Source: Isosphaeraceae bacterium (GTDB lineage: Bacteria > Planctomycetota > Planctomycetia > Isosphaerales > Isosphaeraceae). From it: 34,551 nt of DNA. Positions 1 through 7,163 of this stretch are shown here, one piece after another. Location: contig JARLIH010000069.1 in the NCBI GenBank assembly GCA_031291845.1, positions 1-34,551 on the forward strand. Reading direction: 5' to 3'. A model generated the notes under the pieces. That model had not been told where the DNA came from. It did not search any database and saw nothing but the letters and a program-made list of their open reading frames with translations. Positions within the stretch are counted from its first letter, which is position 1. Every line of letters starts with the position of its first letter. The position numbers and the translations under genes are program-made.

Positions 1-353
1 ACGCCAATTTGTCGGGGGTCCTGCTCCCAATAGGGCGCCCGGGGACGCCAAAAGGGCCCCCATTACTGGGGGTGGCCACCCGGCACCGTCCTTAGCTCCG
101 CGGTTGGAGCTGAAGCTGCCTGTCGTGGTGGGGATCCGTGAGCGATCTCTGGTCTTCCTCCCGCTTGAACGGCGACGAATTCGCGGCTATCGTACGGCCA
201 CGGTCCCTGCGCGGCCGGGTCGTAGGGGGCGGAGGGATGTCCTTCGCGTCCACGATACATCGCCGGGGGAACATTGCTTGAATCGTTGCCTACGCGTCCG
301 CTCTGTTCGGTGCGAGCGATCCCCGTTTCTTACACAGCCCAGCGCGAGGATCC
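1..353. other. Non-coding leader, no gene recognised
   Basis: I see no convincing gene here. The open frames are short, arginine/proline-rich and unlike any family I know. A small hairpin lies at 94-111 (AGCTCC / GGAGCT, 6-nt loop). The stretch just before 354 should hold the promoter of the metallopeptidase gene, and an AGGA ribosome-binding element lies a few bases before its ATG, but no clear -35/-10 pair stands out. Confidence 0.4.
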
Positions 354-1544
354 ATGACTCAAAACGCTCGAGATCGACGGAATGGCCGAATGACCGTCGC
401 GCTTGCGGTGGCCGTGCTTGCGGCGGCGGTATGCGCCGTTGCCGATGATGAGGCCGATGCGCAGAGACCCAAGCTCCAGATCATCAACGGCAGCAACCAG
501 CCCGTCGACATTTACTGGCTGAAAGGCGAGTCCGAGCGCGTGCCGAACGGCTCGGTGTCTCCCGGGAAGGACGTGTTCCTCACCACGACGCTCGGCCATC
601 GGTTCGTGGTGGTCGGCCGCGAAGATGGGACAGAGGCGATGGTGCGCTGCAAGGTACGGGTGCAGGGCTTTCGGTTCGACCCGCGGGGCAAGGATGGCGT
701 GCCGTCGTTTTACACGCAAGCGATCAAGGCCCACGGCTACCCGATCGTCGCCTCCGCCAAGGTGAACCCCTACGCGCTCAAGGAGGCGGCGTACCTGGTG
801 GACCTGATGCTCGCGCAGCGGCCCGACGTCCGCGCGGCGATGATCGAGAGCGGCTCCCGCATGTGCATCCTCGCCCACAACGAGTACACCACGGACCAGC
901 CCGAGATGGTCCGGCTCGCCGCCGACCCCCCGCGCGACTTTCCGGGGATCACGGGGAGAGACTACTGGGACGCCCGCGCCCGAGGCCTCGGCGGCAGCGA
1001 GCACGACCCGTTTTGCTCATGCGCCGAGGAGAACCTGCTCGGCTATCCCGGCGACCCCTACGCGGCGGAGTGCATCCTGATCCACGAGTTCGCGCACAAC
1101 ATCCACCTGCGCGGCATGGTCAACGTCGACCCGACGTTCGATCGGCGGCTGAAGGCGGCGTACGATGCAGCGCGGCAAGCCGGGCTGTGGAAGGGAAAGT
1201 ATGCCGGTGTGAACCATCACGAATACTTCGCCGAAGGGGTGCAGTCGTGGTTTAACAACAACCGGGTGAACGACCACGACCATAACCACGTGAACACTCG
1301 CGCGCTGCTGCTCGAGTACGACCCCGGCCTCGCCGCGCTCTGTCGCGAGGTCTTCGGCGACACGACCATCACGTACACGAAGCCGGCGACGCGCCTGACG
1401 GGTCACCTGGCGGGCTATGACCCGTCGCGGGCGCCGACGTTTGTCTGGCCCGAGCGACTTGAAAAGGCCCACGCCGCGATCCGCCGCCAGGCCCAGGCCC
1501 GCGACCGGGCGGCGCGCGCCACCGGTGGGCGCGACGCCCACTGA
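354..1544 (+). CDS. Exported zinc metallopeptidase-like protein with VHL-like beta domain
   Basis: The 396-residue product begins with a hydrophobic signal segment (about residues 13-31), so it is probably exported. Residues about 40-98 (IINGSNQPVDIYWL...) resemble the von Hippel-Lindau beta domain, a small beta-sandwich seen in some bacterial secreted proteins. A gluzincin-type motif HEFAHNIH lies at 244-251: H244 and H248 would bind zinc and E245 would act as the general base. The later NHHEYFAEGVQSWF block (287-300) probably supplies the third ligand from its glutamates. Four cysteines between 171 and 240 could form disulfides. The ATG at 354 is preceded by AGGA. The gene stands alone; its 3' end faces the minus-strand gene at 1668. 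Peptidase activity is inferred from the motifs, the substrate is unknown, and the VHL call is less certain than the HExxH call. Confidence 0.8.
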   Translation: MTQNARDRRNGRMTVALAVAVLAAAVCAVADDEADAQRPKLQIINGSNQPVDIYWLKGESERVPNGSVSPGKDVFLTTTLGHRFVVVGREDGTEAMVRCKVRVQGFRFDPRGKDGVPSFYTQAIKAHGYPIVASAKVNPYALKEAAYLVDLMLAQRPDVRAAMIESGSRMCILAHNEYTTDQPEMVRLAADPPRDFPGITGRDYWDARARGLGGSEHDPFCSCAEENLLGYPGDPYAAECILIHEFAHNIHLRGMVNVDPTFDRRLKAAYDAARQAGLWKGKYAGVNHHEYFAEGVQSWFNNNRVNDHDHNHVNTRALLLEYDPGLAALCREVFGDTTITYTKPATRLTGHLAGYDPSRAPTFVWPERLEKAHAAIRRQAQARDRAARATGGRDAH

Positions 1545-1604
1545 CGGTGACAGGAGGATTGCAAGGTCGCTAACCGTCGCGGAATTTTGGGGGTGTCGTT
1601 AGTG

Positions 1605-1662
1605 GCCATTCTGAGCCCCGAATGGGGCGGCCAGTCGTTAGCCCAGGGGTGTGAACCCCTGG
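1605..1662. repeat. Intergenic palindromic repeat between convergent genes
   Basis: A perfect hairpin CCAGGGGT / ACCCCTGG (1643-1650 and 1655-1662, loop GTGA) follows a GC-rich unit (GAGCCCCGAATGGGGC). It lies between two convergent stop codons (1544 plus strand, 1668 minus strand), so it could act as a two-way terminator, although there is no T-run. From memory, related 'CCAGGGGTGTGAACCCCTGG' units are scattered through planctomycete genomes. Confidence 0.6.
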
Positions 1663-1667
1663 AAGAA

Positions 1668-2234
1668 CTAGCTGAGGGCGGCCTTGATGTCCGCCGCGAG
1701 CTGGGTGTAGTCCGCCTGGAGCGTTGCCTCGTCCTTGATGATCGTTGCGTCGTCGGCCTTCAACTGCGCCTTGGCCGCGACGACGCCGGGATCGGCGTTG
1801 ATCGCCGTCTGGACCGCCTGGTGGTCGGTCGCAATCGTCTTGGCCGCCGAGGTGGCATCGGCCCAGTAGACCTTGGCGGCGGCAATCGCGGCCGAGATGC
1901 TCGAGGCCGAGACGATGGCCTTCCAATCTTTCGAGAGCGTCGCCTGCGCGGCGGTCTGGTCGGTATTGAGCGTCGCCGTGGCCGACTGGACGCTCGCATC
2001 GTTGGCGATAGCGTTCTGGATCGCCGTCTGGATGGCCTGCTCGTCCTTCTGGATCGTCGGCGCGGCTGCTTTGGTGTCGGCGATCAGCGTCTTCTGGTCG
2101 GCCTGGATCTTGGCGAGATCGGCCTGTACGGCCGGGTTGGACCAGACACTCGACCCGGTCGTGGTCGAGAGCAGCGCCCGGCCTTCCAACTCGTCCACCG
2201 CTCCGGCCCATCGCTTGGTCTTGGTGCGTCGCAT
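1668..2234 (-). CDS. Exported LEPR-XLL-type helical protein
   Basis: The product is about 188 residues. It opens with a basic stretch followed by DELEGRALLST, which matches the planctomycete N-terminal LE-x-R-x-LL(S) signature of surface or secreted proteins. The rest is almost entirely alpha-helical and rich in Ala, Gln, Asp and Thr, with repeated blocks such as ADLAKIQADQKTLIAD and LKADDATIIKDEATL, which suggests a coiled-coil or helical-bundle filament. There is no enzyme motif. I chose the ATG at 2234 because GGAGG sits 8 bases before it; the upstream ATG at 2267 has no such site. No membrane anchor is visible. The function is unknown; a cell-surface structural role is only a guess. Confidence 0.75.
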   Translation of the reverse strand: MRRTKTKRWAGAVDELEGRALLSTTTGSSVWSNPAVQADLAKIQADQKTLIADTKAAAPTIQKDEQAIQTAIQNAIANDASVQSATATLNTDQTAAQATLSKDWKAIVSASSISAAIAAAKVYWADATSAAKTIATDHQAVQTAINADPGVVAAKAQLKADDATIIKDEATLQADYTQLAADIKAALS

Positions 2235-2541
2235 TGGGTGTGCCTCCGGGAGTTGTTCCTTCGTCAATCCTCGATGTCTGACGTAGATCGTTCCCTAACA
2301 CGTCGATCATGGCACGCAGGCGCACTGGAACGGCGAGGTTTTTCGGTCAACCTCGAAGACAGGAGCGAACCCGCGAATATCCTTATGCCATGAGCCGGCC
2401 AGTCTACTCGCGGGCGGGCGCATTGATCAACCGTGAGTTTTCCGATGAGCGTCGACCTCGACGCCCGGGGCCTCGCCCGAGTCTTCTGGACGTGGCCCAG
2501 GTTTTCTCCTCCAATTCCTCGAAGCTCGCGCCTGGCGCCGT
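2235..2541. other. Intergenic gap, no gene recognised
   Basis: This is a roughly 300-base gap between two minus-strand genes. It should contain the promoter of the gene at 1668-2234 and the 3' end of the sulfotransferase transcript. Short frames here have no recognisable similarity or good ribosome binding sites, and I found no strong palindrome. Confidence 0.4.
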
Positions 2542-3654
2542 TTATCGGTATCCCCACTCCTCGAAGCCCCGGCTCCATTCGTGGGCGATGCGCTGCCGCA
2601 GGGGTTCGGGAAGGTCGTCGAATCGGTTCTTGCGGTAGCCGGCGATCGAGGCGACGTAGTCCTCACGCCGTGGGCGCAGGTCGTCGAAGCCGGCCAGGCC
2701 CAGGGAGTCGTAGATCGACTTGACGACGTGGATCGGATCGCGCTCGAGGTCCTCGTAGCCGACGTCGCAGAGCCGGCCCTCGGGCAGCAGGCGCCGCTGG
2801 TCGAAGTAGGCGTCGTACATCTCGTTGTAGACGGCGAGGATTGGTCCGTCCCCGTCCGGCGGCGGGCACTCCTGGAGCCGGAAGACGGGCTGGACGGCCC
2901 TGATCATGTGCCTCGTCGAGCGGAAGACGTCGTAAGGGTGTCGGTGGATGTGGACGAACCGGGCGTCGGGGAAGCGCTGCAGGAGGAGCCGGATGCGGGC
3001 GGTATGCGGGGGTGACTTGAGGACGAGCGTGCGGCCGTATCGCAGCGTCAGCTTCTTCAGAAACGTGGTCAGAGCGTGTCCCCAGCGGGCGACGTCCTCG
3101 CTGGGGACGTCGCGGAAGGTCAGGTAGCGGCCGTACTCGGTCTCTCCCCTGGGGAAGTACCAGCCCATGTAGGGCGACAGGCCGGTCATCGTGCACAGGG
3201 CAACCTCATCCTCGCTCGGCACTCCAATACCCTGGACCATCTCGTCCTGGTAGCGCCTGCGGACGACGAGCCGGTCGGCGACCGGCGCGGCCCACCGCTC
3301 GGTGGTCAGGAAGGTATGGGGGTTGAGGACCTGAAAGAAGGTCGGGGCGGCGAACCGCGGGTCGAGGGCCAGCAGGTTGTGCAGGTGCGTGGTCCCGCTT
3401 CGGTAGTGCCCCAGGATAAAGAGAGGAGGCTGTATCGTCGCGGCCTCGATCCGCCGGCCGAACCGCCGCTGCTCCAGGCGGGCGTACGCCGAGTTCGAGA
3501 GGCTGATGGCGGTCTGCACCAGGACACGCGGCCAGTGCGGCCAGTCGACAGCGAAGCGTTGCCGCCGGAGCAAGCCCCACCAGTCGCCGAGGGTCATCCC
3601 TTCGAGCGGAAGGAAAAGGCGGCGGGCGATGAAGTCCTTGAGCCTGTTCTGCAC
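2542..3654 (-). CDS. Sulfotransferase family protein (PAPS-dependent)
   Basis: This 370-residue protein has the two PAPS-binding signatures of sulfotransferases. FILGHYRSGTTHLHNLLA (about residues 79-96) is the 5'-phosphosulfate loop with the GxxRSGTT core. FVHIHRHPYDVFRSTRHM (about 233-250) is the 3'-phosphate-binding segment with conserved Arg and Ser. VLKSPPHTARI (about 211-221) is also typical of the bacterial Sulfotransfer_3-type group. The length fits the family. No signal peptide is evident; a hydrophobic patch near residue 45 could associate with the membrane. The start is a GTG at 3654, with a purine-rich GGATGGGATG just upstream. It probably transfers sulfate to a carbohydrate, lipid or peptide, but the acceptor cannot be read from the sequence. 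The gene appears monocistronic. Confidence 0.88.
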   Translation of the reverse strand: MQNRLKDFIARRLFLPLEGMTLGDWWGLLRRQRFAVDWPHWPRVLVQTAISLSNSAYARLEQRRFGRRIEAATIQPPLFILGHYRSGTTHLHNLLALDPRFAAPTFFQVLNPHTFLTTERWAAPVADRLVVRRRYQDEMVQGIGVPSEDEVALCTMTGLSPYMGWYFPRGETEYGRYLTFRDVPSEDVARWGHALTTFLKKLTLRYGRTLVLKSPPHTARIRLLLQRFPDARFVHIHRHPYDVFRSTRHMIRAVQPVFRLQECPPPDGDGPILAVYNEMYDAYFDQRRLLPEGRLCDVGYEDLERDPIHVVKSIYDSLGLAGFDDLRPRREDYVASIAGYRKNRFDDLPEPLRQRIAHEWSRGFEEWGYR

Positions 3655-3671
3655 CTCGGCATCCCATCCAA

Positions 3672-3869
3672 TTGATAAACGTCCCGATCGACGAGCGAGA
3701 CGGCCGGTTCACGGTCGACGGGCTCCCCTCGGGCAAGTACGCGCTGAATGTGATCCCCAGCGCCGGCCCCGCACTCCTTTCCGAGCCGGTCGTGCTGGAG
3801 GCCGGTAAGACGCTCCTCAAGGACTTCCGAGTCAACGCGCCAAAGGCCGGCGCTGCGGAAGTGCGCTAG
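3672..3869 (+). pseudogene. Truncated carboxypeptidase-regulatory-like lipoprotein remnant
   Basis: The 65-codon frame (TTG start or none) encodes DGRFTVDGLPSGKYALNVIP followed by LLSEPVVLEAGKTLLKDF. This matches the C-terminal strands of the carboxypeptidase-regulatory-like beta-sandwich found in many small planctomycete lipoproteins. The N-terminal half, including the signal peptide and lipobox, is absent, and upstream sequence in this frame runs straight into the antisense 5' end of the sulfotransferase gene. I read it as the 3' remnant of a gene whose front was lost by rearrangement. It could instead be a short expressed protein, but there is no ribosome binding site. Confidence 0.5.
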
Positions 3870-3913
3870 GACTCGAGGCCGCCTCCTTGAAGCGGGATAT
3901 CGGGTGGCCCGAC

Positions 3914-3978
3914 ACGTTCCCCGTGAGGGCTGTGCTGTGTGCCCAACACGAGCCCTCCGAGAGCCTGGGAACGAGGGG
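3914..3978. repeat. Composite inverted repeat
   Basis: Nested inverted repeats: an outer CGTTCCC / GGGAACG pair encloses an inner GAGGGCT / AGCCCTC pair. The element lies just downstream of the 3672-3869 remnant and before the terminator of the LRR gene. It looks like another dispersed palindrome and could mark the rearrangement that truncated the remnant; this is inference. Confidence 0.45.
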
Positions 3979-4011
3979 AAAGCCGGCTCGACCGTTATGG
4001 GTGCAAATGAA

Positions 4012-4057
4012 AGACCCGGCGGAAGCGCGTGAGAGTCTTCACGCTTCCGCCGGGTCT
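4012..4057 (-). terminator. Intrinsic terminator of the LRR gene
   Basis: A perfect 16-bp inverted repeat (AGACCCGGCGGAAGCG at 4012-4027 pairs with 4042-4057) with a 14-nt loop lies 27 bp beyond the minus-strand stop at 4085. Read on the minus strand, the stem is followed by a T-rich TTTCATTT tail, as expected for a rho-independent terminator. Confidence 0.75.
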
Positions 4058-4084
4058 CCAAGGCGCCTCGATATCAGGCTTTGC

Positions 4085-4975
4085 TTACTTGTAGACGGCC
4101 GTCTCGGGGAGGGCCTTCTTGAGGTCTTCGACGGCCGGGTCGGTGACCTTGGTGCCGATCAGGTAGATCGACTTGAGCCCCTTCATTTCCTTGAGCGTCG
4201 CCAGGCCGGCGTCGGTGACCTGCGTGCGGCTCAGGGCCAGGACCTTCAGGTTCTTCAGGTCCTTGATCTGCTTCAGGCCCGCGTCGCCGACCTTGGTGTT
4301 GGTGAGGAACAGCATGCTCAGGTTCGTCAGCGTCTTGACGTGCTCGAGCCCGGCGTCGGTGACCTGCGGGCAGAGGATCGTCAGCGAGGTGACGGTGGGC
4401 AGTTCCTTGAGCGGGGCGAGCGTCGCGTCGGCGACCTGGCCGTTGTCGATGAACAGGACCTGCACGTTCGGCAGGCCTTTGAGCATCGGGAAGGTCTCTT
4501 TATCGGTCGTCCAGGTTTTGAGGAGGTTGACCGTGGTGGTCTCTCCCTCCTTGGTCTTCTCGACGGCGATCTTCGCCCCTTGCTTCTCCAGCTCGACCGT
4601 CGCCACCTTCAGCTTGAGCTGAGCCACTTCTTGCTGAAGCGCGACGATCGTCGCCTTGAGCTTCGCGGGATCCTCGGCCGCCTTCTTCTCCTCGGCGGCT
4701 TTCTTTTCGTCCGCGGCTTTCTTCTCGGCGGCCTTCTTCTCCTCAGCCGCCTTCTTTTCATCCGCGGCTTTCTTCTCGGCGGCCTTCTTCTCGTCCGCGG
4801 CCTTCTTCTCGTCCGCGGCTTTCTTTTCGTCTGCGGCCTTCTTCTCGTCCGCGGCCTTCTTTTCGTCTGCGGGTTTGGCCGCGTCCGCGGGCTTCTTCGG
4901 GTCGTCGGCCCGAACGGAAAGTGTGGCAAGGGCAAGCAGGGTGGAGGCTGCGAGGAGGGTGAGCAGTCGCTTCAT
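4085..4975 (-). CDS. Exported KKAADE-repeat plus leucine-rich-repeat protein
   Basis: The 296-residue product has a clear signal peptide (residues 1-23, ending VRA-DD). Next comes a highly charged low-complexity tract (about 37-101) built from 6-residue KKAADE/KKAAEE and 5-residue KKAAE units, then a helical, probably coiled-coil segment (103-150). The C-terminal part (about 160-296) is a leucine-rich-repeat domain with the planctomycete-type VTDAGL units, such as NLKVLALSRTQVTDAGL. LRR domains bind protein partners; the tract may be a flexible or helical spacer to the wall, or may bind anionic polymers. The ATG at 4975 fits the signal peptide. It is monocistronic with its own terminator at 4012-4057. 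There is no enzyme motif and no known partner. Confidence 0.85.
   Translation of the reverse strand: MKRLLTLLAASTLLALATLSVRADDPKKPADAAKPADEKKAADEKKAADEKKAADEKKAADEKKAAEKKAADEKKAAEEKKAAEKKAADEKKAAEEKKAAEDPAKLKATIVALQQEVAQLKLKVATVELEKQGAKIAVEKTKEGETTTVNLLKTWTTDKETFPMLKGLPNVQVLFIDNGQVADATLAPLKELPTVTSLTILCPQVTDAGLEHVKTLTNLSMLFLTNTKVGDAGLKQIKDLKNLKVLALSRTQVTDAGLATLKEMKGLKSIYLIGTKVTDPAVEDLKKALPETAVYK
4673..4867. repeat. In-gene tandem repeat coding KKAADE units
   Basis: About 195 bp of imperfect tandem repeat with 18-bp units and occasional 15-bp units, inside the LRR gene. The units keep the reading frame and use almost the same codons (for example TCCGCGGCCTTCTTCTCG on the plus strand). This suggests recent expansion by slippage or unequal recombination, so the tract length probably varies between strains. 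Confidence 0.85.
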
Positions 4976-5164
4976 GGTAGGCTCGGCTCCGGAACCAGGA
5001 GTTCAGCCACGTCCTCGGCAAAAGGGCGTGCTTGGGGATGTCGGTTTGGTCACGACGGCGTGAGGCGGGTGAGGTTACGGCCCGTTGGTCCATCCCTGCG
5101 GGGCGTTTCGAAGGCCGGACTCTCCTCACCCCAGGCTACCCCACGCGGGGAGAGGCTGCAACGG

Positions 5165-6361
5165 TCAATGCGGTGAGTCGGCCCGGGCGGCCTCCTGGGG
5201 GGGAGCCAGGTCTTTCGGCCGGGCGCGCTCGAGCTCGCCGATCCGCCGTTCCAGGCGCTCGAGCCGTTCTTTGAGGACGCGCGGGTCGTCGGTCTTGACG
5301 GCGGCGTGCCGCTCGGGCTCGCGTTCCCGCTCCGCCTGCGGGCGGCTGGCGGTGCGGACGATGCGGCGGTCGCGGGCCGCGCCGCGGTAATAGTCGACCA
5401 CGGCGTCGGCGTCGGCCGACGTGCGGTCGAGGCGGTCGGTCAGGTCGCGCGGTGAGGCGATCGCCTGTCCGTCGAACGTCACAACCCGGTCCCCCGCCTT
5501 CAGGCCGGCACGCGCTGCGGGAGTGTCGTCGAGTACGCTGTCGAGCACCGCCCCCGGCCCCTCGTTCGAGGGGCGGAGCGCAATCCGGATGCCTAAGTAA
5601 GCACGGTCGACCCGGCCGCGGGTGCGGAGGCGGTCGGCCACCCAGAGGGCGTCGCGGGCGGGGAGGGCGAAGCCGAGGTCGTGGTCCCGCACCGCGTCGG
5701 CGCCGGGGGGGGCGAGGCCGCTGCGCACCAGGCCGAGCCACTCGCCCCGCAGGTTGACGACGAGTGCCCCGCTGTCGCCGGGGTGGAACGCGGCATCGAT
5801 CTGGATCAGGCCCCCCAGCGGCCGGGCGCCCAGGTCCAGGCGGCGGTCGAGGCCCGAGATCGACCCGCGGGTGACGGAATGGCCCAGCCCGAACGGGTTG
5901 CCGATCACCAGCACGTGGCTCCCGAGCCGAGGCGGGCTCGCCGGCAGGGGGAGGAGGGGCGTGGCCGGCCTCGGGGGATCGTCGTCGACCCGGAGGAGCG
6001 TCAGCCCCGTCTCAGGGTCGTCGGCCACCCAGCGCGCCAGGAGCTTCCGCCCCTCGGCGTCGCGCGCGACCACCGGCGCCCCGGAAGGGGGCGGCGCGAC
6101 CCGCACCGAGAGCACGTCCCGCCCTCGGCCGTCGTCCCGCACCACCACGCCCGTCGCCACCCGACGCGCTGAGGCCCCCTCGTCGGGTGTGAACTCCAGC
6201 GTCAACACCTGGTCCCTCGCCCGCGCGACCGCTTCCGCCACACACCGTTCCTGCTCCTCCAGCAGATCCGTCGGCGCGGGGCGCGGCGCCGAGCCTGGCG
6301 TACACGCAAGGGACGCCGAAACCACGCCCAACAGGAGCAACTCAAGAGGTCGGCGCATCAT
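5165..6361 (-). CDS. HtrA-like lipoprotein with trypsin fold and PDZ domain, catalytic His apparently lost
   Basis: The 398-residue product has a signal segment ending SASLAC, so Cys20 is a possible lipidation site, although the -3 residue is not classical. A trypsin-like domain (about 50-245) shows VIGNPFGLGHSVTRGSISG and AFHPGDSGALVVN, with the nucleophile at Ser197. A PDZ domain follows (about 254-335, with AGLKAGDRVVTFDGQ), then a charged coiled coil (about 355-380). In active HtrA the block after the first beta strands holds a TN-x-HVV histidine. Here the equivalent stretch (GVVVRDDGRGRDVLSVRVAP) has no His, while the D-x-x-x-GLTLL aspartate region remains. It may therefore be a non-proteolytic, peptide-binding chaperone or sensor. 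It lies downstream of the sigma/anti-sigma pair on the same strand, separated by a palindrome, and could belong to the same envelope response. Confidence 0.8.
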   Translation of the reverse strand: MMRRPLELLLLGVVSASLACTPGSAPRPAPTDLLEEQERCVAEAVARARDQVLTLEFTPDEGASARRVATGVVVRDDGRGRDVLSVRVAPPPSGAPVVARDAEGRKLLARWVADDPETGLTLLRVDDDPPRPATPLLPLPASPPRLGSHVLVIGNPFGLGHSVTRGSISGLDRRLDLGARPLGGLIQIDAAFHPGDSGALVVNLRGEWLGLVRSGLAPPGADAVRDHDLGFALPARDALWVADRLRTRGRVDRAYLGIRIALRPSNEGPGAVLDSVLDDTPAARAGLKAGDRVVTFDGQAIASPRDLTDRLDRTSADADAVVDYYRGAARDRRIVRTASRPQAEREREPERHAAVKTDDPRVLKERLERLERRIGELERARPKDLAPPQEAARADSPH

Positions 6362-6494
6362 GGGAGGGGGTCAACCGCCAAGCGGCGGAGCGGAGAAGTT
6401 AACTGCCAAGGCGCCAAGATCGCCAAGGCAGGAGGGGGCTGAAAAGAGCAAGAGGAGAAGCAACGAGGAAGGAAAACAGGACGGGCGATTTGTG

Positions 6495-6553
6495 GGGTGC
6501 ATGAAATGCACCATCTTCCCGGCACGAACAGGGACGGTGCATTTCATGCACCC
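6495..6553. repeat. Palindromic repeat family A, copy 1
   Basis: Two 18-nt arms (6495-6512 and 6536-6553) are exact reverse complements. Each arm is itself a hairpin, GGTGCATGAAATGCACC or its complement. A 23-nt spacer separates them. The element lies 29 bp beyond the anti-sigma stop (6582, minus strand). Further copies are at 18746-18787 and 30856-30893. Confidence 0.85.
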
Positions 6554-6581
6554 TACGAAGAATACCGAATGACGAACCGCT

Positions 6582-7163
6582 CTAATACGAAGGCCGCGTC
6601 TTGGAATCCGCCCCGTCGGGTCCCATCGGCGTGCCGTGGTCGAGCATATAGTCATACCGGGCCGCCGGTGCGGTCTCGGGAGCCGGGTCGGTCTGCGCCA
6701 CCCGTTCAGATGCCGGTGCGGGCGCCGCTGGGACCGGTACGGACTGCGCGACCGGGAGAAGGACCGGCAGAGGGCGGCCCGCGTCGGCGATCTGGGCACG
6801 AGCCTCGACCCCTTGCCGCCGGACCGTGGCCGTCACCCCGAGCGCCACGAGCAACGCCGCCGCCAGCGCCAGCCGCGGCCAGTGCCGAGCGAACGCCCAG
6901 GGCGATGCCGGAGCAGGCCGGCGCGACTCCTGGATCTGGCGGGCCAGGGCCGGCCAGAGTGACGGCGCGTCCGGCCGGGCCGGCGGCTCGCCCGAGGCCG
7001 CGTGCAGCACCTCCAGGGCATTGGCCAGCGCGGCCTGATGAGCCCGGCACTGCGCACAGCGGATCAGGTGCCGTTCCACCCGCCGCCGCTCGGTTCCGAA
7101 CAGTTCGTCGCCCGCCGAGAGCGGCAGGCGGCCGCGCACCCACTTACAACGAGGATCGCCCAT
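6582..7163 (-). CDS. Anti-sigma factor with zinc-finger (ZAS-like) domain
   Basis: The 193-residue protein has an N-terminal H-x3-C-x2-C motif (H32, C36, C39 in ERHLIRCAQC), the core of zinc-binding anti-sigma domains (zf-HC2 type). A single membrane segment (about 97-113) and a Pro/Ala-rich tail outside the membrane follow. It should hold the ECF sigma factor encoded just upstream at the inner face of the membrane. I chose the ATG at 7163 because GGGAGG lies 6 bases before it and because it overlaps the end of the sigma gene by 20 bp, which implies translational coupling. The triggering signal is unknown; release could be by proteolysis or redox change at the cysteines. Confidence 0.85.
   Translation of the reverse strand: MGDPRCKWVRGRLPLSAGDELFGTERRRVERHLIRCAQCRAHQAALANALEVLHAASGEPPARPDAPSLWPALARQIQESRRPAPASPWAFARHWPRLALAAALLVALGVTATVRRQGVEARAQIADAGRPLPVLLPVAQSVPVPAAPAPASERVAQTDPAPETAPAARYDYMLDHGTPMGPDGADSKTRPSY

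Noticed and set aside
63..448. Short open frames at the left edge
   Set aside because: They overlap each other on both strands, lack plausible starts and show no recognisable similarity.
4656..4880. Tandem repeat considered as a CRISPR array
   Set aside because: Units are 15-18 bp, contiguous and keep the reading frame of a protein; there are no unique spacers and no cas genes.
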